Assembly: GCA_032622095.1 (NCBI GenBank)
Contig: CP136067.1
Span: forward strand, 119,215,281 to 119,279,280
From: Siphonodentalium dalli
Lineage: Eukaryota; Mollusca; Scaphopoda; Gadilida; Siphonodentaliidae
Length of the DNA: 64,000 nt
Direction: 5' to 3'
The notes under the pieces were generated by a model. That model did not search any database, was not told the DNA's origin, and worked only from the letters and a program-made list of their open reading frames with translations. This document shows positions 32,357-42,362 of this stretch, one piece after another; positions within the stretch are counted from its first letter, which is position 1; each line of letters begins with the position of its first letter. Position numbers and translations under genes: made by a program.

Positions 32357-33892
32357 TTGAACTAGTCGGAGGGAATTATTCTCAAAGAAAATATGACACG
32401 TGAATTTGGGGATATCGAGTTCGCCAATTTTGCTGGAAATTCCCGCTCTAAATATAGAAAGCAAAGACTGATACCCAGCCGGTGACAAAGTCAGAAAGGA
32501 GGTGTGCCTGGTAGATATTAGCCATATCCACTGACCACCACGTTGAGATCACGTGACATATCTTTCGAAACTCAACGGCTGATCATTGTACCTTCGTTTT
32601 GTTCACTGAAAGTGACATTTCTTGGTGCATGCAGCCTGTTCACACATATATTTCCCAAGTGAAACCAGCCACCTTTGTATGGCTGTAATTTGACACTCAT
32701 GTTATATTTCAGAGAACTTTTAACGTTCATCCCGTATATAATTTGTTGGCCGGTACTCATCAAATTGTTCTCGAGGAATATGTAGAACATTCGTTAGTAT
32801 TGATTCACGAAATTCAACATGACCTCTTTTCTGGCAAGGGCTGCCCCAGTAGCAACATAAAAGTGGTTTTCAGAAACAATTTGCGACAAAGATAAACTTC
32901 TGTTCACTCCATTTACATCAGTAAATGCCACACGCGTTGCATCGAGGTCGTCTGGAACACGCAACGCAAACAATCCGCTTCCACTAGTCATTGACAGATC
33001 TCGAAAATATCCGATGTCAAGCCACATTACGTGATCTGTTGCTACGAGACCGTTTTCTATCGTCTTCTTCAGCAGATGCCATCGAGTACTTACTACGCAT
33101 GCGTAATCCGGATTCACTGTGTTTTGTAAAATTTTCGGATAACCGGGTCTTTTGAATATCTTCTCAATCTCGGGCCTGTGTTGAAATGGCCATACTTCTC
33201 TTCTCAGTTTTTGTCAAGGAGTATCACATGAACATATTCGTTATCTCCGGTGAAATGTTTAAACATAGTATAGTAGTCTATATCGTCTAAATATGCCACC
33301 AAAGGAGTCCTTATACCCCGGTATGATCGCATCCATACTTTATAATCGTTAGTATCGCGAACAATCGAAGTAACTCCCTTTGAAAAATTTCCAATGTTGA
33401 AATACGCCGTTACCATGGTAATTGTGCTATTGATCCCATATAGCAACTGGACTTCCGGTGCTGTTCTGATGTTGGGTTTATCTGGTTCAGTCATATATCT
33501 GTGATACTGGAAAGAGAATAACAGGGCTGCATGCACATGTATATGGAAACAGAGTCAAACCTCGGGAAATGTATGGGGTTTATCGTAAATCTACTAGCCG
33601 ATATATTATAGGCCATGTCACACAGTTATTAGTTTAATATTTAATTTTGTTCAAGAAAGACCACAGTAAGTAAATTTCACTGACACATCACAACACTGCA
33701 CACATATAAACCACTGAACCAAAGATCCAATTGCCATAACGTCCAGTTGTCATAGCAACGTCCTGATATGTGTTGAATTGATTTGACTTTAAACACATTT
33801 CATTTGTATATTAAACTTGATAAAAAATGGATTGGGGACAAGTTACAGAAACTTACTGAGCCTCTCCCGGTGCAAGTTAAGGATGTACTACA
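32266..33892. repeat. Segmental duplication, locus 1 (pairs with 46749-48379)
   Basis: Continuous high similarity with 46749-48379, covering the HtrL/YibB-like coding region and both flanks, including a LINE 3'-end hairpin (33839-33857 and 48326-48344). Locus 1 is interrupted at 33892/33893 by the Helitron; the similarity resumes at 36580. Confidence 0.85.
32572..33540 (-). pseudogene. HtrL/YibB-like gene copy, broken
   Basis: Paralogue of 47071-47988. From the 5' side it reads TMVTAYFNIGNF, WMRSYRGIRTPLVAYLDDID and YVHVILLDKN, then loses frame near 33204. It resumes as PDYACVVSTRWHLL, MWLDIGYFRDLSM and ALRVPDDLD, meets TAA at 32791-32793 after NFVNQY, and continues in the same frame with MFYIFLENNLMSTGQQIIYG. 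The C-terminal residues diverge (TFSEQNEGTM). One indel and one nonsense codon inactivate it. An N-terminal extension, ALLFSFQYHRY, reads in frame upstream and overlaps a plausible splice acceptor. Confidence 0.75.
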
Positions 33893-36579
33893 TCTATATC
33901 TATATTTGCGAATGTCTGTCTGTCTGTCTGCGTTCTATATAAATGCACAGGGGACCATCTAGATGACACCAAAGGGGCCCACTATGGTTATCTTTTTACG
34001 AGAAAGATAATGGCGGGGGTAAAACATTTCTAAAGTGACGCCGTTGTTGTCAGGGGCAGAAAATGGTGAGGGGTAGAAAATAATTTTGTCGTCGTTTGCC
34101 ACTAAATTTATATATAATCATCCCCATGATATGATGAATCTAACGTTTGCCACTAAACTTATATATAATCATTCCCATGATATGATGAATCAAACAGTGT
34201 GGTTTAAATATGTCAAAAGTGGCGCCGTTCGAGTCAGGGATGCACGGAAGGGAAGAGGGGCACCAAAATTAATAAAACTATTTTTAGCGCCGATAATAAT
34301 TTTGTCGTCGTTTGCCACTAAACTTATATATAATCATCCCCATGATATGATGAATCAAATAGTGTGGTTTAAATATGTCAAAAGTGGCGCCGTTCGAGTC
34401 AGGGATGCACGGAAGGGAAGAGGGGCATCAAAATTGATGAAACTATTTTTAGCGCCGATTTCCACCAAATTAATATACATTCTTCTCCATGATACAAAAA
34501 ATATAATTGTGTGATTTAAGGATGCAATATTGGTATCGTTTGGAACGAGGAATCTAATCGTGTGATTTAAATACGCCATATTGGTGCTGTTTGGGTGAGA
34601 GATGGGGTGGGTGGGCACTAAATTTGATCCAAATGTGTTTAGTCGCCGATTAGCACCAAACTTATAAATAATCATCTCCAAGATATCAGGAGTCTAATTG
34701 TGTGTTTTAAGGATGTCACAACTAGTGCCATTTGAGTCAGGGGTGCATAGAGGGTGAGAGGGACACAAAACATGATAAACAATATGCTTAGCTCGGTGAT
34801 ACGAGGAAGCTAATCGTGTGGTTGAGATATGCCGTTTAGATGAGATATGAGGCCCTAAATTTGATACGAATTTGTATACTCGCCAATTTTCACCAATTAT
34901 ATATTCATCTCCATAACGAGTCTAAGTGTGTGGTTTAATGACGACAAAATTGGCACCGCTTGAGTCTGAAAAAGGGACGGGAGGGTCACAAAAACTGATA
35001 TACAATATGTTTAGTGCCAATTACCATCAAATCCATACAGGTTCTTCTCAAATGATACGAGGAATTAAATCGTGTGTGTTAAAAACGCAACATGTGGTGC
35101 CTAGATATATTTGCGAATAACTGTCTGTCTGTGTGTGTTCTAAATATAACTTCACGGGGTACAATCGAGATGGCACCAAGGCGGTCTAACAGGGGTAACT
35201 TTTTACGAGGAAGATAATGGTGCGGGATAAAATGTTCTAAAGTGACGCTGTTTGTGTCAGAGCCAGAAAAGGGAGGGGCAAACAAAAATGATGAAATAGT
35301 TTTGTCGCCGATTTCCACCAAATGTATACATAAACACCTCCGCGATTCGAGTCAGGGGTGCATGTGGGAGCTTCAATAATTGATCTAATAAACTATTGTT
35401 AGCGCAGATTTCCACCGAATTGATATATTATTCTTCTCCATGATACGAGGAATATAATCGTGTGATTTAAAGACGCCACATTGGTATATATTTAGCACTA
35501 ATTTCCACCAAATTCATACACGCTCTTCTCTAATGATACGATGAATTAAATCACATTTGTTGTCGTTTGGGTCATTTCACAATCTTGACAAATGGTGACC
35601 CAATTAAGTCATTTGAACAAGTATATCTTCTCAACTGTCATATTTATATGGGGAGATAGCATATGAGATAGCAAAACAGATACATTAAAAGTATATTTAT
35701 CATTCTATTTAAGAGATACCTATATTCTTGCTAACATAGACCTCGAACTGTCAGAAGATTACATATAAGAATGGATCATGTATATATTACAACACAATTG
35801 AGTCTGTTCCATTCAATATAACGTCCACAAAATTTGTCAAGAGATATGGATATGTATCGAAGGCCTGTTCAAAAATAGTGCTCACAGTGTTCCTTAAAAT
35901 ATTGTTTCTTTTGAGAAAAAAAAAACGCAGTCAGTAGCACATGACTTTTCGGGATCATCCAATACTGACATCTGACAAGGGTAGATCTGTCCGATACAGC
36001 GGATTTCTTTCATTTTTAGAACAGACTCATCGCCTAACAACTCAAAATTTCGCTGTGTCGGGCACATGTACCTGATATGCTTGCATAGCAACATTTCTTT
36101 TATCGTGAGAATATTTAGCCAATATATAGCAACATAAACAGAGGAGCACCTGGCAATTTCTTTACATCTGCATCTTCATGGAGATATGAAAGACAGCTTC
36201 CTCAAGATTTTAGTCTAACCCACTAGATCGATTGATATATCTCTATATGTAAAACCTAATGCCGTCTTTTATTTTTGCAAACTAATATGATGTTCATGTT
36301 TCATGTTATAACTTCGGAATTATATACAGTTGTAAATAAATAAATACTTCTTTATTGATGGAACGAATTAGTCGCGATAAACAAAATGACAATCGGCATG
36401 GTGAGCGCTACTTATATTCCATGTGTAAAATCATGTTTTGTGATGCTATTTGAATATACAATTTATGAGAATACGTGTAACACTTTGAGCAAGAGTATTC
36501 TTTATTCCCACCAAATATCCACATAATGCAGAGGGTTTCACATCACTTTAACCTGGGCAACGCCGGGTAACCATGCTAG
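33893..36579 (+). mobile_element. Non-autonomous Helitron, 2,687 bp, with exact empty site at 48379/48380
   Basis: Begins TC (TCTATATCTATATTTGCGAA) and ends in a hairpin (ACCTGGGCAACGCCGGGT, 36550-36567) followed 8 nt later by CTAG. It is inserted between A (33892) and T (36580). The duplicated block at 48370-48400 reads 'tgtactaca' directly joined to 'taacaaaatatttacatag', the uninterrupted target. No Rep or helicase sequence is present. The interior is tandem repeats. Confidence 0.9.
34090..35560 (+). repeat. Tandem arrays inside the Helitron
   Basis: Units of about 140-180 bp contain 'ccaaa(c/t)ttatatataatcat', 'ccatgatatgatgaatc', 'tgtggtttaaatatg', 'ggcgccgttcgagtcaggg' and 'gcgccgatttccacc'. 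A higher-order repeat of about 1.2 kb is visible: the 5' end text 'tatatttgcgaat(a/g)' plus 'ctgtctgtctg' and the following 200 bp return at 35106. ORFs 34086-34514 and 34355-34681 are repeat artefacts. Confidence 0.8.
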
Positions 36580-36666
36580 TAACATGATATTTACATAGTC
36601 CGTCTGTGTTCCACTAAATTGTGGTCGGTGATTGGCCAACTGCCAATTGGAACACCCGTTTTGTGT
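36580..36666. repeat. Segmental duplication, locus 1, continuation after the Helitron
   Basis: Matches 48380-48468 ('ttacatagtccgtctgtgtt' against 'ttacatagtccatctgtgtt' and following text). Confidence 0.85.
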
Positions 36667-37235
36667 CCCCTCACAGTATTTGGTTATGGCCCATAAATTA
36701 CAAGTTATTTGCATCGGACTCTCTTCGGTAACAATCAGCTAAACTTCGTTTCCGGACTATCTGCTGATCTGTTCCCGACGATGTTCTGAACGTGTTTTTT
36801 AACTGTTGAACTGGCATGGTGGTCGGTCAAATTGTGTTCCCTCATTTTATTTGGTCATTGTCGACCGATAACATGCCATATACACAACCTATATCCGACT
36901 ACCTTCGTTAAAAATAAGTTAAACTGCGTTCGGGATATCTGCTGAACTGTGCCCAATGAAGTGCTGAACGGGGTTTTGAACTGAGATGAAGGTCAATACA
37001 ATGGTAATCACTCACTTGTTATGGCCCATTGATTACAAGTCATTTGCATATTCGATAGTCGAATATCTGCGTTAAAAGTCAGTTAAACTGCATTCGGGTC
37101 AATTTCGGGTCTAACGTATCTGCTGATCTGTTCCCAGTGAAGTGCTGAACGGGTTTTTGAACTGTTAAACTGCGATGGCGATCGGTCAAATGGTGTTCCG
37201 TTACTGTATTTGGTTATGGCACATCCATTACAAGT
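36667..37235 (+). repeat. Tandem array of about 180-bp units, array 2
   Basis: Same unit as 31809-32356; phase marks at 36805, about 36981 and 37164. It ends in 'tggttatggcacatccattaca'. The two arrays bracket the HtrL/YibB-Helitron block. Confidence 0.8.
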
Positions 37236-37739
37236 TCAAAACCTAGATAGATTAGATAATTTATTCGATAAAGCATGTACATATACAATAAGATTTATAA
37301 AATACAATGCACATGCAGAATCCGGGCGGTGGTGTGATCTAATGGCCGTCTTCCCAACATCGCCCAGGCAAAAAAAAATTAACGTCATGTTTTATCTTTG
37401 TTCAGCAGATCTCATCCACACATATATATTAGAATAAATGAGGGCTCATGCATCTGCTTCTATAATTTTTATTGTATACTTCATCATACAGCAGATTACA
37501 GATTTAACTTCTCGGCAGTATGTTAAGATAATGTAATACTTTGTAATAATGTAATAGTAATATACATAAAAAATGTACATAGAATGTGACATAGAATGTG
37601 ACAAAAGCGATATTTATATATAACACTTTGTTACTTATTAGTTCGTACAATATCGATTTTTGCAAGTGACTTTGCTTTTATAGTTTTCAATATAACTATC
37701 TACTATAAGTCGTTTAAATGTAGATCTTGGGATAGAGGT

Positions 37740-40700
37740 TTACATTGGGGAAGGTAACGAATTCCAGGCATTTGGGATTTGGTGAAGTGGCAATCGCTCA
37801 GTATAATTTATCCTGGGTGTCTTATGTGCAAGATTGTTTTCTTGGCGGGAAGCCCTACCAGTCCGCTGGGTATTTTCCAAAAGACTAGTCAATGAATGTG
37901 GTAAGAGTCCGTTTTTCCAATCATATGCAAACAGGGATGATTTCAATGAATGTAGGTCACTAACTTTCAATATTTTACTTCCTTTAAATAAGCGTTCCGT
38001 GTGAGAATTATATTTGGTATTGTTTATCAGTCTACTAGCTTTTATTTGTAGTTTAAATAGTTTCTCAATATCTGTTGAGACACCCCAGACTTCAATGCCA
38101 TAGGACAGTTTGCTATGTATAAGAGAGTCATATATGCGTTTTAATGCATTTCTTGGAAGAAAAGGTTTTGCCCTATTTAGACAATGTATAGTTTTTGGTT
38201 TTCGGTGCTTGAATTCCCAGGTTTTCGTCTAAATGAATTCCGAGAAATTTGAAAGATGGATCTCCCACTAATGCACTTATAGGTTAAATACATTGTTCAT
38301 CCAATTTAAGTTTTTACGAACAAGGTAGGTCCGGTCAGAATTGACTTTAAACACCATATATTTTGATTTAGATGCATTTAGAACGAGTTTGTTTGCAGCA
38401 CAGCATAGGAATATGTTGTGTAATTCAATATTTGCACCATGAAAAAGTTTCTCAATGACAGGACTGCACGCATATGCAGTTGTGTCATCTGCGAAAGACA
38501 GCATGTTGAATTTTGTGGAGTTTGGCATGTCATTTACATATATTAAAAATAGTATCGGTCTGAGTATAGAGCCTTGAGGCACTCCAGTGGAAACAGCTCT
38601 ATAATCAGATTTTTTCCCAGAGTGATCTACATATTGCTTTATATATGTTAGATAGCTTCTGAAAAATTGTTAACTACTCCCCGAATCCCACAGTGTTCCA
38701 TTGTTACTACTCCCCGGATCCCACAGTGTTCCATTGTTACTACCCGAATCCCACAGTGTTCCATTGTTACTACTCCCCGAATCCCACAGTGTTCCATTGT
38801 TACCACTCCCCGAATTTCACAGTGTTCCATTGTTAACTACTCCCCGAATCCCACAGTGTTCCATTGTTTTCAATAAGATAGCATGATCTATAGTATCAAA
38901 GGCTTTCGAAAAATCTAGAAATAATGCCAGTGTTGAATCTTTAGTTTTTTTATCGTTCATTTTGCCGATGTGATTTAGAAGTTTCGGGAGCGGGTGGATC
39001 GTGGAGTGATGCTTTCTAAAGCCAAATTGCATTGGGTTTAATAAGTTCTTCTCTAAAAAAAAATCACTCAGTCTTCTACAAGTAGCCTTTTCTAATATTT
39101 TTGAAAATACGGGAAGGATGCTTATGGGTCGGTAGTTACGGACATAATTTTTATCTCCAGTTTTGTGTATTGGGACTACACAGGCAGTTTTCGTTGCTTC
39201 AGGAAATTTACCACTCTCATATGAAAGATTTACAATATGCGATATTGGATGAGACATGTATTGACATGTCTCTTTCAAAAGCTCTGTAGTAAGACCAAAG
39301 TTATCAACCCTTTTTTATTTATGAAACTGTTGGTAATATGAAGAATTTCATTTGGACTTGATGGGTAGAGGAAAAAACTATCCTTTTTAGGTTCCTTTAA
39401 ATATTCTATGTAGGATTTTGTTATGGGTACCTCATTAAGTTTGTTAAGTGTATCTTGAGCTACTTCAGATAAGTATATATTGAAAGCGTTTGCTATTGAT
39501 TATGGATCATTGTAGTCTACACTATTCGTAGTTATTCTTCATGGTTTCTCAGAATTATTATGTTTTCTGATAATTGCACTGTTCATAATTTGCCAAGTTT
39601 TCTTCATATCTTTTTTGTTCGCATCTAGAGTGGTTTCATAATACAATCGTTTACTAACTCGCAAAGTGGAGTTAAATATTTTACAGTATTTTTTTTTATA
39701 TTTTTCTTGGTTTCCTGTTGTCGGATGTTTGAATATTTTTCGCAATAGTTTGTTTTTATTTAAGGATGATGTAATTAGGCCATTTGTCATCCATGGATTT
39801 CGCTTTTGTTTCTTGTTTTGTTGCACCTTAATAAGTTTTAGAGGGTATGCAGTCTCATAAGCTGTAGATATAATATTCTGAAATTTATTAAAAGCATCAT
39901 TTGGACAAGATGAGTCAAGAACAGAAGAAAATTAACATGAGGAAAGTAAAAATTTAAATCGTTCTTTCTTGTGAGTGTTTAAGCAACGTTTTTTGACAAA
40001 TTTACTTTCAGTAGACGTCATTTTTTTAGTTAGGCAATAGAATACACCAAAATGATCACTTACATCGGTAACAACAACACCTGATATGAAAGGAGATGGA
40101 TTGTTTGAGTATATGTGATCTATTAGTGACGATGAATAGTCCGTGACGCGAGTTGCCTTTGAAATGACTTGAACAAAACCTTGAGTGGATGCGTTATCAA
40201 TAAAAGTTTCAGTTTTTGGGTGAACATGATAATTTAAGTAATTAATATTGAAGTCACCCATTATTTAAGATTATTTCCCTTCTTTATTTATAGCTTTAGT
40301 TATTGTATTGAAGTGTGTCATGAATAAGTATAAATCAGCCTTTGGTCGCGTGTTGGGGCGTTATATTACACCAATGATATATGGTTCACTATTTTGGGGC
40401 TGAACTTCTATAAAGGCTGATTCAAATACATGTGGTATGAATAGGGTTAGATCATCTATTAGTTTATGAGTCAGGTTATTATTAACAAAGTGCCCAACTC
40501 CTCCATGGCAGTCATCATCAACTGATCTGGTTTTAGTGTACAGGGTAAAGCCATAAAGATCAAATTACGATTCCTCCGGTTGCCTACAGAACTCGCTTAT
40601 TCCAATTATATCGAGGGTATTGGATTTTGCATGTAGAGAGTCGATAAGTTCATTAAATGAATCCCAATGAGCTCCAATGCCCTGACAGTTCAAATGAAAT

Positions 40701-40825
40701 AGCTCGAGTGACAGCCCTGTTTGTTTGTTTAACTGACTGTATTCTACAGGGGAGTAATACTTACAATCAGTACTTAGCTCAGCATCGTCGCTGTCACTTT
40801 CATCTTAAATTTCACGGTTAGCCAT
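37740..40825 (-). pseudogene. LINE-E ORF2-like: AP-endonuclease plus reverse transcriptase, broken
   Basis: Endonuclease: LELFHLNCQGIGAHWDSF (40.7 kb), DIIGISEF, GGVGHFVNNN, IMGDFNINYLNYH (39932-40261), SSLIDHIYSNN and catalytic VSDHFGV, still intact. Linker: RNPWMTNGLITSS and RLYYETTLDANKKDMKKTWQ (39539-39826). RT: NYRPISILPVFSKILEK, MQFGFRKHHSTIHP, catalytic LFLDFSKAFDTIDHAILL, then the 11-residue repeat, a frameshift, FFRSYLTYIKQYVD, GVPQGSILRPILFLIYVND (G of LGP changed to R) and SFADDTTAY. The C-terminal part is at 37740-38270 (KFLGIHLDENL, DLHSLKSSLFAYDW, AWNSLP). Early nonsense codons and several frame changes make it inactive. Confidence 0.8.
38669..38868 (-). repeat. In-frame 33-bp minisatellite within LINE-E RT, six copies
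   Basis: Units of 33, 33, 30, 33, 33 and 34 bp; core 'cccacagtgttccattgtta'. On the coding strand each unit reads TMEHCGIRGVV or a close variant, so the array keeps the RT frame except near its ends. It lies between motif A (FLDFSKAF) and the FFRSYL block. Confidence 0.9.
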
Positions 40826-42362
40826 TTGGAATTATAAAAATATTCAGGGCCTGGTCGAGTGATGGAGTCAAATATCGGAATGAGATTTATCAGATAAGAT
40901 CTATTAATTAGTAGTATACATGTATCATGCTGAGAGCTGGTGAACAAAAACAAATAAAATATATAACAAAATGAAAATAAAAATGAAAGTGGTATGTACA
41001 TTCAGTACATCTCAACTTTTGGAATTTAAGGTCGCATAGGTTTATAAAAACAAACGCAAGTGGTGATTCTATAAGAAATGCATATAACGCACTTATTTAG
41101 TGTTGCATAATAATATTTAGCCTTGTACGATACATCATATGATAGATGGTTGAAAACTAATGTATGCAAAAGAAAAACATATGTGTCACTCATGCATTGT
41201 AGTGTATGTCGTCATACCACACATTTCACACATTTCTGATCATTGACGTCCATATTGCCAATATTAATATATCGTTGTGTTGAATCACGGGTATTTTATG
41301 CATATTAATAATTAGTTTGTGTTGATATTGTTAGTATAAATAAGTTGTTTGGTAACCGTTTTCTAGGTCGCTAGTTCCCAAAAGTTAATATGATTATAAT
41401 CTTTCGACTTATACTGAATTCAAGATATGTTTTATGTTCAAGATGTGCAGTATACATTCAGTCGAAAATTAATCTGCATGAAACAGAGTTGGTCTAAATT
41501 TAGAAGTGGGCGGTCTTGTTATTAAAATTATGTTTACCAAATCGAGGTCGGCTGACATATCCACGTGCGAACTGTCAAACAATATTGGGGATAAATAATA
41601 TCTTTTAAAGTAAATTTACAGTATATTCCGGATATTGGCCTGCAGTGATAGAAAATTTATATCGAGTATAAATGGTGATGTGCAGTACTACTACCAGTAG
41701 TAAATTATGAATGTTTCAATTAATTTCAAGTCACGTCCAGTAAAATTTAGGTCATAATCTGATATTAGTTATTACTGGATATTGGTAAAAACAGTACAGG
41801 AAACCAATAGAGACCAGCATATGCAAAGCTGTATTTAGCAAAGCTATCATCAACTGTCGTGTGTTACTAATTGAATGTCAGTAGAATGACAATACAGAAA
41901 CAAAAACCGGTGAGTTTTAAGAGAAACATTGTCATAGTTTCTTCATATGTAACAAATATTTGAAAATATTGGTATATTCGGATATCTTGACAATACAACA
42001 TAAATTATATGGATTGAATGGCAACAGCACTATAGCAAGCCTAATTAATTTTCAATTTGTATGTAATAATTAAATCGTTAAAGAAACAAAGTTATTTTGA
42101 GTGTGAATTTATTAGAGAACATAGTACAATTCAAATCAAAAATTGTATGGCAAAATGTTTGGCTCCCAAGTGAGGCCTCTCGTCAGTGTGCAAGAAAAAG
42201 ACAAAGAGTCCCGAAAGCATCCAACCTCTTCTGCACAGACATGAGAGTCAAAAATTGACAATCAATATATAAAACTTCACCAAAGTTGAATAAATGTTGA
42301 TAGGTGAACTTAAAATAAATGACACAAGATTGTGTGGATATTCAACAATACCATAAACATTC
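40826..42362. other. No gene seen
   Basis: AT-rich non-coding sequence between LINE-E and the foldback element. No repeat recognised. Confidence 0.45.

Larger units (their letters stand above)
37440..40825 (-). mobile_element. LINE-E: near full-length, decayed APE-type LINE, family of LINE-D
   Basis: Minus strand from ATG at 40825 (short leader with an early TAA), AP-endonuclease, linker, RT, C-terminus, with the 3' end near 37440. The 3' boundary is approximate. It shares the linker sequence KKTW(Q/E)I with LINE-D. It carries a six-copy 33-bp repeat in RT. Confidence 0.8.

Noticed and set aside
34086-34681. Repetitive ORFs (SSFATKLIYNHPHDMMNQ type)
   Set aside because: Products of the Helitron's internal tandem repeats, present on both strands.
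37210-37437. 75-codon ORF after array 2
   Set aside because: Starts in the array, no motif.
38669-38868. CRISPR-like array
   Set aside because: Units are contiguous without spacers, lie inside a LINE RT in eukaryotic DNA, and keep the coding frame: a minisatellite.
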